Shown one piece after another: positions 10,034 to 21,834 of a DNA stretch of 64,000 bases. The notes under the pieces were generated by a model. The model had not been told where the DNA came from. It worked only from the letters and a program-made list of their open reading frames with translations, and searched no databases. Position numbers and translations under genes: made by a program. Location of the stretch: positions 2,170,001 through 2,234,000 of the forward strand of contig NZ_BNBE01000001.1 in the NCBI RefSeq assembly GCF_014654895.1, in the 5' to 3' direction. Position 1 is the stretch's first letter. Each line of letters opens with the position of its first letter. The stretch comes from Streptomyces filamentosus (GTDB taxonomy: Bacteria; Actinomycetota; Actinomycetes; Streptomycetales; Streptomycetaceae).

Positions 10034-10900
10034 ATGACCGTGAGCATCGAGCTGCGCCACCTCCGCTGCTTCCTCGCCATCGCCGAGGAGGAGAACCTCA
10101 CCCGCGCGGCGGCCCGCCTCCACCTCACCCAGCCGGCCGTCTCCCGCACCCTCGCCGCGCTCGAACGGCACCTCGGCGCGCGGCTCGTCGACCGTTCCAC
10201 GCACCACCTCGCCCTCACCGCCGAGGGCCGGGCCTTCCGGGAACGGGCCGCCGCCGCCCTCGCCGCCTTCGACGCCGCCGTCGACCCGGCCCGGCTGCGC
10301 CGCCGCCCCCTGCGCCTCGGGCACGCGTGGTCGGCCTTCGGCCCGTACACCACCCCGCTCCTGCGGCGCTGGCAGCGCGAACACCCCGAGACCCCGCTCG
10401 AACTCCTCCGCGTCGACGACCGCACCGCCGGCCTCGCGCGCGGCCAGGTCGACGCGGCGCTGCTGCGCGGCGCCGTGGAGGCGCCGGGCCTGGTCACCGC
10501 CGAACTCACCACGGAGGCGAGGGTCGCCGCGCTCCCCGCCGACAGCCCCCTCGCGGACCGCCCCGGCCCCCTCTCCCTCCTCGACCTCGCGGACGAGACC
10601 GTCGTCCTCAACACCGTCTCCGGCACGACCGCCCTCACCCTGTGGCCGCCGCCCGCCCGCCCCACCCGCACCCTCACGGTCGCCAACACCGACGACTGGC
10701 TCACCGCCATCGCCGCCGCCCGTGGCGTGGGCGTCTCCTCCGCCTCCACCGCCGCCCTCCACCCCCACCCCGGCGTCACCTACCGCCCCCTCCCCGGCGC
10801 CCCGCCCCTCCCGGTCCTCCTCGCCTGGCGCGACGCCTTCCCCCACCCGGCCACGGAGGCGCTGATCGCCATGGCGCGGGAGATCGTGCGGGGTTCCTGA
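10034..10900 (+). CDS. LysR-family transcriptional regulator
   Basis: A 288-residue LysR-type regulator: winged HTH at residues about 5-62 (ELRHLRCFLAIAEEENLTRA, HLTQPAVSRTLAALERHLG) and a periplasmic-binding-like effector domain with the DAALLRGAVEAPGLV and LDLADETVVLNT segments. The effector domain is slightly shorter than usual. ATG 10034 is used; a GTG two codons later is an alternative. A TATGCT hexamer at 10020-10025 ends 8 nt upstream, suggesting a very short or absent leader. Divergent from the EamA exporter, the classic arrangement for LysR control of the adjacent gene. Confidence 0.92.
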   Translation: MTVSIELRHLRCFLAIAEEENLTRAAARLHLTQPAVSRTLAALERHLGARLVDRSTHHLALTAEGRAFRERAAAALAAFDAAVDPARLRRRPLRLGHAWSAFGPYTTPLLRRWQREHPETPLELLRVDDRTAGLARGQVDAALLRGAVEAPGLVTAELTTEARVAALPADSPLADRPGPLSLLDLADETVVLNTVSGTTALTLWPPPARPTRTLTVANTDDWLTAIAAARGVGVSSASTAALHPHPGVTYRPLPGAPPLPVLLAWRDAFPHPATEALIAMAREIVRGS

Positions 10901-11037
10901 AGCGTGCCCGCCGGCCGGTGGAGCGGGGCCCGGCTCGCGGCGCGCGAGAGCGGACCTGACGGCGTGAAACCGGACCACGGCGTGAAGCCGCACCGGACCG
11001 GGAGGCCCCGGCCACCGCACGCTTCAGGAGCCCCCGC

Positions 11038-11973
11038 TCAGGCCGCGTCCTCCCCGCGCCGCCGCTGCAAGGAGCGCCAGACGTGCCGGGCCCAGGCGTG
11101 GTGCCCGGGGGTCTCGTAGGAGCAGAAGAGGCCGGCTGCGGCGCCGTCCGGTTCCACGGCGTACGCGGTCAGTTCGTGGCGGGTACGGCCGGTGTCCTCC
11201 GGCGTCTGCCAGAAGGCGTACCGTACGCCTCCGCCCGGCAGCCGCTCCGTGTGCCGCTGCCCCTCCGGCACCTCGGGCGCACCCTCCAGCAGCGCCGCGA
11301 GGAAGTCCTCGGCGGTGCGGCCCGGCTCGTCGTCCTGGAACAGCCCCACGGCCACGCTGCGGTCCTGCGCCACGAACTGGTCCGCGCCGTTCTCGAAGCG
11401 CGCGGAGAAGCCCGCCGTCCGCTCCACCCACCAGCCCTCGTCCAGATCCGTCCGCACCGCGACCGGCAGCGGGTGCGGGAAGCGCGCCAGGACGTCGTCA
11501 CGGTCCCACGTCTCCCCCAGCAGCCGTACGGCCTCCGGGTCGCGCCCCTCCGCGAAGTACGGCAGCTCCTCGGCCTCCCGGACCCGCGCCGTGAACTCCG
11601 CCCCCAGCACCGCCTCGCCCCACGGCCGCACCGCGTTCGCGAGGCGCCCGCGCACGACCAGCTCCGGGTACGCCGCCTCGTCCTCCCAGACCTCGGCGGC
11701 CCGCAGGAACGTCTCCTCGTCTGTTTCCAGCCATGCGCCGAGCATCAGCTCGGTCTCCCCCGTCAACTGCACCGGCAGCAGGCAGCGCACGAAGAACCCC
11801 GCCCCCTCCAGCGCCAGCAACGCACTGGGCCCCGGCGACCGCCGAGCCTCTTCGGGCAGGTCAAAGGCAATGTCCGGCAGACCGAAGCGAACGTCGATCC
11901 GCTTCTCCTCAGCGAGCGCGTCACCGCAGCAGGCGCAGGCGGCGGGGGCGGAAAGTGGTGCGGGGTTGTTCAT
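11038..11973 (-). CDS. DUF2199 domain-containing protein
   Basis: This 311-residue protein begins with a CACCG zinc-knuckle-like pair of cysteines at about residues 13-16 and contains the DUF2199 core (LPVQLTGETELMLGAWLETDEETF, RLANAVRPWGEAVLGAEF). Function is unknown. The second half (HPLPVAVRTDLDEGWWVERTAGFS and beyond) seems to be a separate alpha/beta extension. It is a single-gene unit on the minus strand with ATG 11971-11973 and no strong Shine-Dalgarno. Confidence 0.8.
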   Translation of the reverse strand: MNNPAPLSAPAACACCGDALAEEKRIDVRFGLPDIAFDLPEEARRSPGPSALLALEGAGFFVRCLLPVQLTGETELMLGAWLETDEETFLRAAEVWEDEAAYPELVVRGRLANAVRPWGEAVLGAEFTARVREAEELPYFAEGRDPEAVRLLGETWDRDDVLARFPHPLPVAVRTDLDEGWWVERTAGFSARFENGADQFVAQDRSVAVGLFQDDEPGRTAEDFLAALLEGAPEVPEGQRHTERLPGGGVRYAFWQTPEDTGRTRHELTAYAVEPDGAAAGLFCSYETPGHHAWARHVWRSLQRRRGEDAA

Positions 11974-11991
11974 CCCCGCACCTTAAACCGC

Positions 11992-12110
11992 TCAGATCCG
12001 GCCGCACGCCGCCGCCTTCGCGAAGGCCGCGAGGACGACGGGGCCGCCCGGATCGGGGCGCGGGAGGTGTCCTTGGAGTCGCGGACGGCGACGTGGGAGA
12101 CGCGTTCCGA
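11992..12110 (-). pseudogene. Remnant of a DUF397 gene
   Basis: The minus strand encodes ERVSHVAVRDSKDTSRAPI from about 12107 to 12051, which matches the C-terminal core of DUF397 proteins (VAVRDSKDP). The continuation PDPGGPVVLAAFAKAAACG, also DUF397-like, lies in a different frame and ends at TGA 11992-11994. The N-terminal half and any start codon are missing and an in-frame stop lies just upstream. DUF397 genes normally pair with an XRE regulator, which is absent here. I read this as a decayed fragment. Confidence 0.45.
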
Positions 12111-12162
12111 TCAGAACAGACGGCCGTACGTTCCCCGGCCCTTGCCGGTGCCTCACGGCCCG

Positions 12163-12764
12163 TCACGGACCCGTCAGCCACGCCCCGTACCAGGCGCGGA
12201 AGCCGGGGCTGACCGGCGTGAAGCCGCCCCAGTCCGGGTCCAGCGTCCAGATCTCGCCCGCGTGGGGGCCGTTCAGGACCAGGCGGTCGTACGTGCCGCA
12301 GCCGTGCTCGGCGAGGGTGAGCGTGCCGGGGGTGACGTCCTCGGGGCGGGCGAGCGGGCCGGGAAGGGGTCCGGCGAGGGGGAACGGGGCGGCGAGGCGG
12401 CCGGGGAGGCGGTCCTCCCGCCACTCGTCGTCCACGGCCCACCCGTCGTCCGCGTCGCCGGTCTCCGAAGCGGCCTCCGGGCGGGGGGCCGTCAGCGGCA
12501 GCAGGCCGTGGGCGGGGCCCGCCGGGCCGTCGCCGGCCGCCGCGACGAAGGAGCGGTACTCCGGGGGCAGGGCGATGCCGTGGGCCTCCTCGAAGGCCCG
12601 GATCGCGGCCTCCGGCAGCGGGGGCGTCAGCGCGTACCGGTGGGTGCGCGCGCCGAAGCGTGCGAGGGCGGGGTCCCCGGCAGCCTTCTCCCGCACCCGC
12701 GCGCGGACGGCGGGGCCGTCCCAGCCCACACCGCTCCCGGCCCCGCTCCCGCTCCGGGTCGTGC

Positions 12765-12768
<4 letters not shown>
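12163..12768 (-). CDS. SMI1/KNR4 family protein
   Basis: This 201-residue protein carries the SMI1/KNR4 (SUKH-like) fold: PPLPEAAIRAFEEAHGIALPPEYRSFVAAAGDGPAGP is the family core, and GTLTLAEHGCGTYDRLVLNG with GEIWTLDPDWGGFTPV is the typical C-terminal half. In bacteria this fold often serves as immunity protein or regulatory partner; no toxin gene is adjacent. The TTG at 12766-12768 is chosen because GGGAGG lies about 8 nt upstream and because it overlaps the TGA of the preceding oxidoreductase gene (TTGA), implying translational coupling. Confidence 0.82.
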
Positions 12769-16802
<4,034 letters not shown>

Positions 16803-17831
16803 TCACGCACCCGTGACGGGAGGAGGAGGGTCCGGCGTCGCGCCGGGCCCTCCTTCCGTCGTACGGGGCCGCCCCGCGAGGCGCCGGTACTCCCCCGGCG
16901 GCAGCCCGTACGCGCGGCGGAAGGCGCGGTTGAAGTCGGCGGGGTGGCGGTAGCCCCGGCGGGCCGCGAGGGCGGCGACGGTGTGCCGGGCGAGGCGGGG
17001 GTCGGCGAGGTCGGCGCGGACGCGTTCGAGGCGGAGCCGGCGGATGCGGGCGGCGACGGTCTCCGGCTGGTCCTCGAAGAGCCGGTGCAGCAGCCGCACC
17101 GAGATGTGGTGGTGGGCCGCGACCGTGGCCGGATCCAGGCCGGGATCGGAGAGCCGGGCGTCGATGAAGGCCCGGATCCGGGCCACCAGGACCTCCCGGC
17201 GGGTCTCCTCGGGCAGCGGCGCGGTGCTGTCGGTGGCGGTCGCGAGGTAGGCGGAGGCCAGGGCGAGGGTGGCCGCGCCCAGCCGGTGCAGCTCGGCCGC
17301 GTCGGCCCGGCCCGCCAGGGCCCGCAGTCCGGAGACGTACGAGGCGAGCAGGGTGCCGGAGACGGTGCCGGCGGGCAGTGCGGTGCCGAGCAGGGCGTCC
17401 GCCCGGTCCCGCGGCACCGGCAGCAGGTCCCGGCGCAGCGGGATCAGGCTCACCCGGGACAGCCGGTCCTCCCCCTCGTCGAAGAACTCGCAGGCGAGCG
17501 GGTGCGAGGTGTCGAAGAGCCCCATGCTCCCCGCGGCGAGCAGGGCCGTGTTGCGGCGCTGCTCGATGCCGACGGCGGTGCCGTGGACGAGGAAGAGGAA
17601 GTACCGCTCCGGGTCGCCCCGCCGGATGTGGGCCGCCGCCCGGCGCGCCGACATCGGGGAGAAGGAGAAGCCCGACAGGCCGGTGTCACCCAGCGGGACG
17701 GAGGTGGCGGTGGCGCGGAACCGGTCGTCGGCGTACGGGGTGCTGAGCGAGACGGGCATGACCAGCTCGCCGACCATGTGGGTCCACTGGTCGAAGCCCT
17801 CCCGGGCGCGGAGACGGACGGTGGCGGGCAC
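16803..17831 (-). CDS. AraC-family transcriptional regulator (AraC_binding_2 type)
   Basis: A 342-residue regulator. The N-terminal domain (FDQWTHMVGELVMPVSLSTP, RYFLFLVHGTAVGIEQRRN, GSMGLFDTSHPLACEF) is the cupin-like AraC_binding_2 sensor; the C-terminal domain has two HTH motifs (LDPATVAAHHHISVRLLHRLF and VAALAARRGYRHPADFNRAFRRAYG). The Pro-rich tail after RRLAGRPRTTEG overlaps the serC terminator. GTG 17829-17831 has no clear Shine-Dalgarno but GACAAT ends 6 nt upstream, again suggesting a leaderless message. Target unknown. Confidence 0.9.
   Translation of the reverse strand: MPATVRLRAREGFDQWTHMVGELVMPVSLSTPYADDRFRATATSVPLGDTGLSGFSFSPMSARRAAAHIRRGDPERYFLFLVHGTAVGIEQRRNTALLAAGSMGLFDTSHPLACEFFDEGEDRLSRVSLIPLRRDLLPVPRDRADALLGTALPAGTVSGTLLASYVSGLRALAGRADAAELHRLGAATLALASAYLATATDSTAPLPEETRREVLVARIRAFIDARLSDPGLDPATVAAHHHISVRLLHRLFEDQPETVAARIRRLRLERVRADLADPRLARHTVAALAARRGYRHPADFNRAFRRAYGLPPGEYRRLAGRPRTTEGGPGATPDPPPPVTGA
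16824..16854. terminator. Hairpin between serC and the AraC gene
   Basis: A 14-bp stem with one G-T pair (16824-16837 with 16841-16854) and a 3-nt loop lies 22 bp after the serC stop and inside the 3' end of the convergent AraC gene, so coding sequence doubles as a serC terminator. Confidence 0.5.
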
Positions 17832-17906
17832 GGAGGCATTGTCCGCGCGGGGGCACGGGGACGGACAGTGCCCCTTCGGCCAACCCCCCGGGAATATGAC
17901 GATCGG

Positions 17907-18902
17907 TCAGTCACCGCGCCGCAGAAGCCTCTTGATGCCGAGGACGAGGACGATGCCGCCCGCGAGGACGAGGAAGCCGGTGGTGGCGCTGCCGCCCTGG
18001 GGGCCGGTGGCGGCGGGGGACTCGCCCGCGCCGGAGGGCCTGGGCGCGCCCGGGGTGTCGCCGGAGGCCGCCGGGGCGTCGGGGCGGTCCACGCGGACGA
18101 CGCCGCTGTTCGCGCCCTCGCTGCCGAACATGAACGCCGAACCGTCGCGGGTGTACGTCACCGACTCCGCCTGCCCCTGGAGCGGGGCGCCCGCGGAGAC
18201 GCCGTCGCCGTCGATGCGGCCGTCCTTCCAGACGTACTCGCGGGCGCTGAAGTAACTGCGCAGGACCAGCCGTTCGCCGTCCGGGGAGAAGGCGCCGTCC
18301 GTCACCCACGGGACCTCGCCGATCGGGCGGAAGGTGTTCGTGCCGGAGGAGGAGAGCTTCTCCGGGCCCGCGTAGAGGGAGCCGCCGCCCTCCCGCTTGC
18401 TGGCGATGTACACGCGGCCCGTCTTCGGGTGCACCATCAGGGCCTCGGCGTTGCGGGGCCCGTCCGCGTACTTCACGACGTACTGCTTCGCCCGGACCGT
18501 CTGGTCCTTCAGCGCCTTCGGCTCCGGGAAGCGGTAGATCCAGACGTGGTCCCAGGACCCGTCCAGGTTGTCCCCGATGTCGCCGACGTAGATGTCGCCG
18601 TCCGGGCCGACCGCGATCGCCTCCATGTCCCGGGGCGTGCCCACCCCCTCCATCGTGAGCGTCGCGACGGTCTCCCCCGTCCGGGAGTCGACGCCGTAGA
18701 TCAGCGGCTTGTCCTGGTCGTTGTGCGTCCAGTACACCCCCGGGTGCGCGGCGCTCGCCGCGAGCCCGCTGGACTCCGTGATCCGCGGATCCGCGATCGT
18801 GAAGTCCCCGTCCGCGGGGCGTTCCCCGGCGTGGGCCGGTGCCACGGGCAGGACGAGGGCCGCGGCGGCCACGGCGATGACGGCACGGATTCCGGTACGC
18901 AT
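17907..18902 (-). CDS. Secreted, C-terminally anchored beta-propeller-like protein
   Basis: This 331-residue protein has a Sec signal peptide (residues 1 to about 25, ending APAHA), a mature domain with repeated propeller-like blades (GVYWTHNDQDKPLIYGVDSRTG, DMEAIAVGPDGDIYVGDIGDN, NAEALMVHPKTGRVYIASK, SPDGERLVLRSYFSAREYVW) and a Pro/Gly-rich linker before a C-terminal membrane helix and RRGD tail. It is therefore an extracytoplasmic membrane-tethered protein. Binding partner or enzyme activity unknown; no catalytic residues stand out. Start ATG 18900-18902. Confidence 0.82.
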   Translation of the reverse strand: MRTGIRAVIAVAAAALVLPVAPAHAGERPADGDFTIADPRITESSGLAASAAHPGVYWTHNDQDKPLIYGVDSRTGETVATLTMEGVGTPRDMEAIAVGPDGDIYVGDIGDNLDGSWDHVWIYRFPEPKALKDQTVRAKQYVVKYADGPRNAEALMVHPKTGRVYIASKREGGGSLYAGPEKLSSSGTNTFRPIGEVPWVTDGAFSPDGERLVLRSYFSAREYVWKDGRIDGDGVSAGAPLQGQAESVTYTRDGSAFMFGSEGANSGVVRVDRPDAPAASGDTPGAPRPSGAGESPAATGPQGGSATTGFLVLAGGIVLVLGIKRLLRRGD

Positions 18903-18960
18903 GCCCCCAGCCTGCCACGGAGCAGGAGCCCGCGCGGGCCCGCCGTACCCGTCGTCCCCG

Positions 18961-19010
18961 TGCCCGCCCGTTCCGCCCCGGCGGAACGACCGCCCACGAC
19001 GGAACGGCGG
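18961..19010. repeat. Dispersed 50-bp intergenic repeat, copy 1
   Basis: This 50-bp block matches the block at 35433-35482 at 47 of 50 positions by my count (differences at block positions 6, 24 and 31). It contains a small hairpin, CGTTCCGC / GCGGAACG, followed by ACGACGGAACGGCGG. It lies in the divergent gap between the secreted propeller gene and the alpha/beta hydrolase gene. It resembles short interspersed intergenic repeats seen in Streptomyces genomes. Confidence 0.75.
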
Positions 19011-19048
19011 TGGTTGTCCGCCGGGAGCGGGGGTGACAGGGTGCGGGG

Positions 19049-19894
19049 ATGATCACGTTCAGGGCGGACGACGGGACTCTGCTGGCGCGGTACGGCGGCG
19101 GGGGCGAGGGGGTGCCGCTGGTGTGCGTGGCCGGGGGGCCGTTCCAGGACTCTCGGTACCTCGGCGGGCTCGGGGGGCTGGACGGGCGGCGGGAGGTCGT
19201 GCGGTTCGACCTGCGCGGGAGCGGCGCCTCGGCGGTGCCGGAGGACCGGCCGGGGTCGTACCGGTGCGACCGGCTCGTCGCGGACGTGGAGGCGCTGCGG
19301 CGGGACCTGGGCGTGGAGCGCCTCGACCTGCTGGGGCACTCCGCCGGGGCGAACCTCGCGGCGCTGTACACGGCCCGGCACCCGGAGCGGGTCCGGCGGC
19401 TGGTGCTGGTGACGCCGGGCGTCGCGGCGGTGGGGATCGACACGGCGCCGGAGGAGCGGCTGGCGGCGGCACGCCTGCGGGCGGGCGAGCCGTGGTTCGC
19501 GGAGGCGTACGCGGCGCTGGAGGAGGTGACGGCGGGCCGGGGCGGTCCGGAGTCGTTCGGCCGGGTCGCGCCCTTCTTCCACGGCACGTGGGACGGGGCG
19601 GCGCGCGAGCGGCACGCGGCCTCGCAGCGGGAGCGCAACGGCGAGGCGGCCGCCGCGTACGCCGCCGAGGGCGCCTTCGATCCGGCGGCGACCCGGGCCG
19701 CGCTCGCCGCCTTCCCCGGCCGGGTCCTGGTCGTCGCCGGGGAGGGCGACGCGAACACCCCGCCCCCGTCGGCCGCCGCGTACGCGGACCTGTTCCCGCG
19801 CGGCGGGCTCGCGGTGCTGCCCGGCGGCGGGCACTTCCCGTGGCACGACGACGCGGAGTGGTTCGCGGGGACGGTCGGCGCCTTCCTGGAGTGA
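19049..19894 (+). CDS. Alpha/beta hydrolase (prolyl-iminopeptidase-like, S33)
   Basis: A 281-residue alpha/beta hydrolase. The oxyanion segment VCVAGGPFQDSRYL, the DLRGSGAS turn, the nucleophile elbow GHSAGANLA, the acid in VAGEGDANTPP and the His in PGGGHFPWHDD are all in place, so it should be active. GGP rather than HG in the first motif suggests the S33 peptidase branch, but substrate is not predictable. On the plus strand TTGTCC (19014-19019), a 17-nt spacer and CAGGGT (19037-19042) end 6 nt before the ATG, consistent with a leaderless promoter just downstream of the dispersed repeat. Confidence 0.9.
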   Translation: MITFRADDGTLLARYGGGGEGVPLVCVAGGPFQDSRYLGGLGGLDGRREVVRFDLRGSGASAVPEDRPGSYRCDRLVADVEALRRDLGVERLDLLGHSAGANLAALYTARHPERVRRLVLVTPGVAAVGIDTAPEERLAAARLRAGEPWFAEAYAALEEVTAGRGGPESFGRVAPFFHGTWDGAARERHAASQRERNGEAAAAYAAEGAFDPAATRAALAAFPGRVLVVAGEGDANTPPPSAAAYADLFPRGGLAVLPGGGHFPWHDDAEWFAGTVGAFLE

Positions 19895-19973
19895 GGCCCG
19901 GCGGGTGTCCGCGGGTCCCCCGGTGGCCCGGATCACGTCGTCCGGCGGGGAGGGCGTCCGGGATGATGGGGGC

Positions 19974-20657
19974 ATGCGTTTTCTGTTCGTCGGCGACAGC
20001 ATGACCATCGGACGCGCCGGCGACTGGACCTGGCGGTACCGGATGTGGCGGCACCTGGAGGCGGTGCTGCCCGGCGGGTACGCGATCGTGGGGCCCCGGG
20101 ACGGGCTGTACGTCGCCGAGGGCGAGGCGGCCGACCCGCAGGCGTACGCCGATCCGGGGTTCCCGGCGGCGGCGCGGCGGCACCTCGCGGGCTGGGGCGA
20201 GGGGTGGCTGCACATGGCGCCGGTCGTGGGCGACGCCGTCGCGGCGGGGCGGGCCGACGTGCTGCTGGTGTCGCTCGGCCTCATCGACCTGGGCTTCTAC
20301 ACGAACAGCGACCAGACGGAGGAGAACGTCCGGGCGTTCCTCGCGGCGGCCCGCGCGGCGAACCCGCGGGTGCGGGTCGTGCTCCTGCCGGTGATCCCGA
20401 ACGTCCGCGCCTCGTACGACGCCGCCTTCGCCGCCGAGTGCGCCCGCTTCAACGAGCTGCTGGCGAAGGCGGTGGCCGACCTGGACTCGCCGGCCTCGCC
20501 GCTGCTCCTCGCGACCGTCCCGGAGGCGTACGACCTGCGGACGGACACGTACGACGGCACGCATCCGGGTCCGAGCGGCGAGCACCGGCTGGCCGCCGCC
20601 TTCGCGGACGCGATGCACCAGGCGTGGGGGCTGGGCGGCCCCTACCGGGAGCGGTAG
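19974..20657 (+). CDS. SGNH/GDSL-family hydrolase
   Basis: A 227-residue SGNH hydrolase. Block I is FVGDSMTIG with the catalytic Ser, block III is the VSLGLIDLGF region (Leu/Asp replacing the usual GxND), and the catalytic Asp-His pair is in DGTHPGPSGEHRLA. No signal peptide, so it acts in the cytoplasm, probably as an esterase. The ATG at 19974-19976 directly precedes the catalytic strand, which fixes the start; longer upstream starts would add a non-conserved leader. Follows the alpha/beta hydrolase gene by 79 bp. Confidence 0.88.
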   Translation: MRFLFVGDSMTIGRAGDWTWRYRMWRHLEAVLPGGYAIVGPRDGLYVAEGEAADPQAYADPGFPAAARRHLAGWGEGWLHMAPVVGDAVAAGRADVLLVSLGLIDLGFYTNSDQTEENVRAFLAAARAANPRVRVVLLPVIPNVRASYDAAFAAECARFNELLAKAVADLDSPASPLLLATVPEAYDLRTDTYDGTHPGPSGEHRLAAAFADAMHQAWGLGGPYRER

Positions 20658-20709
20658 CGGCCGCCGAGCCGGACGGCGAGGAAGACCACCACCGGGCCGG
20701 TCAGGCGGG

Positions 20710-21162
20710 TCAGGCCGTGCGGATGAGGCGGTTGGCGAAGGTGGAGAGGGTGTAGGCGCCGATGCCGAGGACGACCTCCAGGGCGTTCTGCCGGGTGTAC
20801 CCGGCGGCTTCGAAGGCGGCCAGTTCGGCGTCCGTCACCGCACCCGAGGAGGCGAGGACCTGGAGGGTGAACCTCCGCACCGCGTCGAGGCGTTCGGGCG
20901 AGGGCGCGGGGCCGAGGGCGGCGCACTTCGCCTCGTGGACGTCGACGCAGAGGTGGCACTGGTTGCGGGAGGCGACGGTGAGGATCACGGTCTCGCGGGA
21001 GTGCGGGTCGAGGGTGGTGGACTCGAAGGCCCTGGAGATCGCGAGGAAGGCGTCGAGGACGTGGGGGGCCTGCGCCCTGAGGGCGGCGGCGCCGGCGGCG
21101 ATGCGGGCGGCAGGATCGGCGGTGGCGGTGGCGATGGCGGTGGCGGTGGCGGTGGACGGCAT
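20710..21162 (-). CDS. Carboxymuconolactone decarboxylase / AhpD-like protein
   Basis: A 150-residue AhpD-like protein. The peroxidatic-type motif NQCHLCVDVHEAKCAAL (CxxC plus His) and surrounding helices identify the family; members act as alkyl hydroperoxidases or reductases with thiol partners. The N-terminal TATATAIATATAD stretch is low complexity. ATG 21160-21162 has GGGGG upstream. It is divergent from a MarR regulator whose start codon overlaps a palindrome, so it is probably the regulated target and involved in oxidant stress. Confidence 0.88.
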   Translation of the reverse strand: MPSTATATAIATATADPAARIAAGAAALRAQAPHVLDAFLAISRAFESTTLDPHSRETVILTVASRNQCHLCVDVHEAKCAALGPAPSPERLDAVRRFTLQVLASSGAVTDAELAAFEAAGYTRQNALEVVLGIGAYTLSTFANRLIRTA

Positions 21163-21193
21163 GGTGGTTCCCCCGGGATGCATAGGATGGACA

Positions 21194-21209
21194 ACATGGT
21201 TGACCATGT
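21194..21209. promoter_or_regulatory. Probable MarR operator in the ahpD-like/marR intergenic region
   Basis: ACATGG (21194-21199) and CCATGT (21204-21209) form a perfect inverted repeat around TTGA. The MarR ATG (21196-21198) lies inside the left arm. It sits 32-47 bp upstream of the divergent AhpD-like start, so one bound dimer could repress both genes. Confidence 0.55.
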
Positions 21210-21738
21210 CGCTGGAGAAAAAGTAAACCAGGTTGTCGATTCGGGCAAGGGGGTTCCCCCGGCGCCCCTTCCCGACGCCCCCGGTCACGAGCTGCCCCTG
21301 CTGCTCTTCGGCGGCTTCCGCACCCTCATCGACCGGCTGCACGAGCGGCTCGCCGCCGAGGGGCACCCCGACGTGCGGCCCGCCCACGGCTTCGTCATGC
21401 AGGCGATCGGCCTGCGGGGCGCCACCGCCAGCGAGATCGGGCGCCGCCTCGGCGTCTCCAAGCAGGCCGCGGGCAAGACCGTCGACCGGCTGGTCGCCCT
21501 CGGATACGCGGAACGCGCCGACGATCCCGCCGACGCGCGCCGCAAACTCGTCCGCCTCACCCCCCGCGGCCTCGACGCGCTGGCCCGCTCCGCCGCCGGC
21601 TTCGACGCGCTGCGGGCCGAGTGGTGCGCCGCCCTCGGCGCCGACCGCGTCCGCGCCCTGGAGGCGGACCTGCGGAAGGTCGTCCCCGAGGAGACGGCGT
21701 TCCGCCTCGACGCCGGCAGCTGGCTCGGCGGCGCGTGA
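21196..21738 (+). CDS. MarR-family transcriptional regulator
   Basis: A 180-residue MarR-type regulator with a winged HTH: HGFVMQAIGLRGATASEIGRRLGVSKQAAGKTVDRLVALGYAERADDPADARRKLVRLT carries recognition helix and wing with the DxR motif; the longer string is at residues about 62-118. ATG 21196 is preferred because AGGA lies 8 nt upstream; ATG codons at 21178 and 21187 are alternatives. Divergent from the AhpD-like gene. OhrR-like peroxide sensing would need a conserved N-terminal Cys, and none is obvious, so the signal is unknown. Confidence 0.88.
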   Translation: MVDHVAGEKVNQVVDSGKGVPPAPLPDAPGHELPLLLFGGFRTLIDRLHERLAAEGHPDVRPAHGFVMQAIGLRGATASEIGRRLGVSKQAAGKTVDRLVALGYAERADDPADARRKLVRLTPRGLDALARSAAGFDALRAEWCAALGADRVRALEADLRKVVPEETAFRLDAGSWLGGA

Positions 21739-21748
21739 CCGTACGGAC

Positions 21749-21779
21749 GCGGCCCGTACGGGACGTCCGTACGGGCCGC
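21749..21779. terminator. Bidirectional terminator marR / aldo-keto reductase
   Basis: A perfect 13-bp stem (21749-21761 with 21767-21779; arm GCGGCCCGTACGG) with a 5-nt loop sits between the convergent genes ending at 21738 and 21835. A further GTCCGTACGGGCCGCGCGGG copy follows at about 21800, so the region is repetitive. Confidence 0.65.
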
Positions 21780-21834
21780 GCGGGGAAGTCCGCACGAGAA
21801 GTCCGTACGGGCCGCGCGGGAGAGGCCCGGGCGA

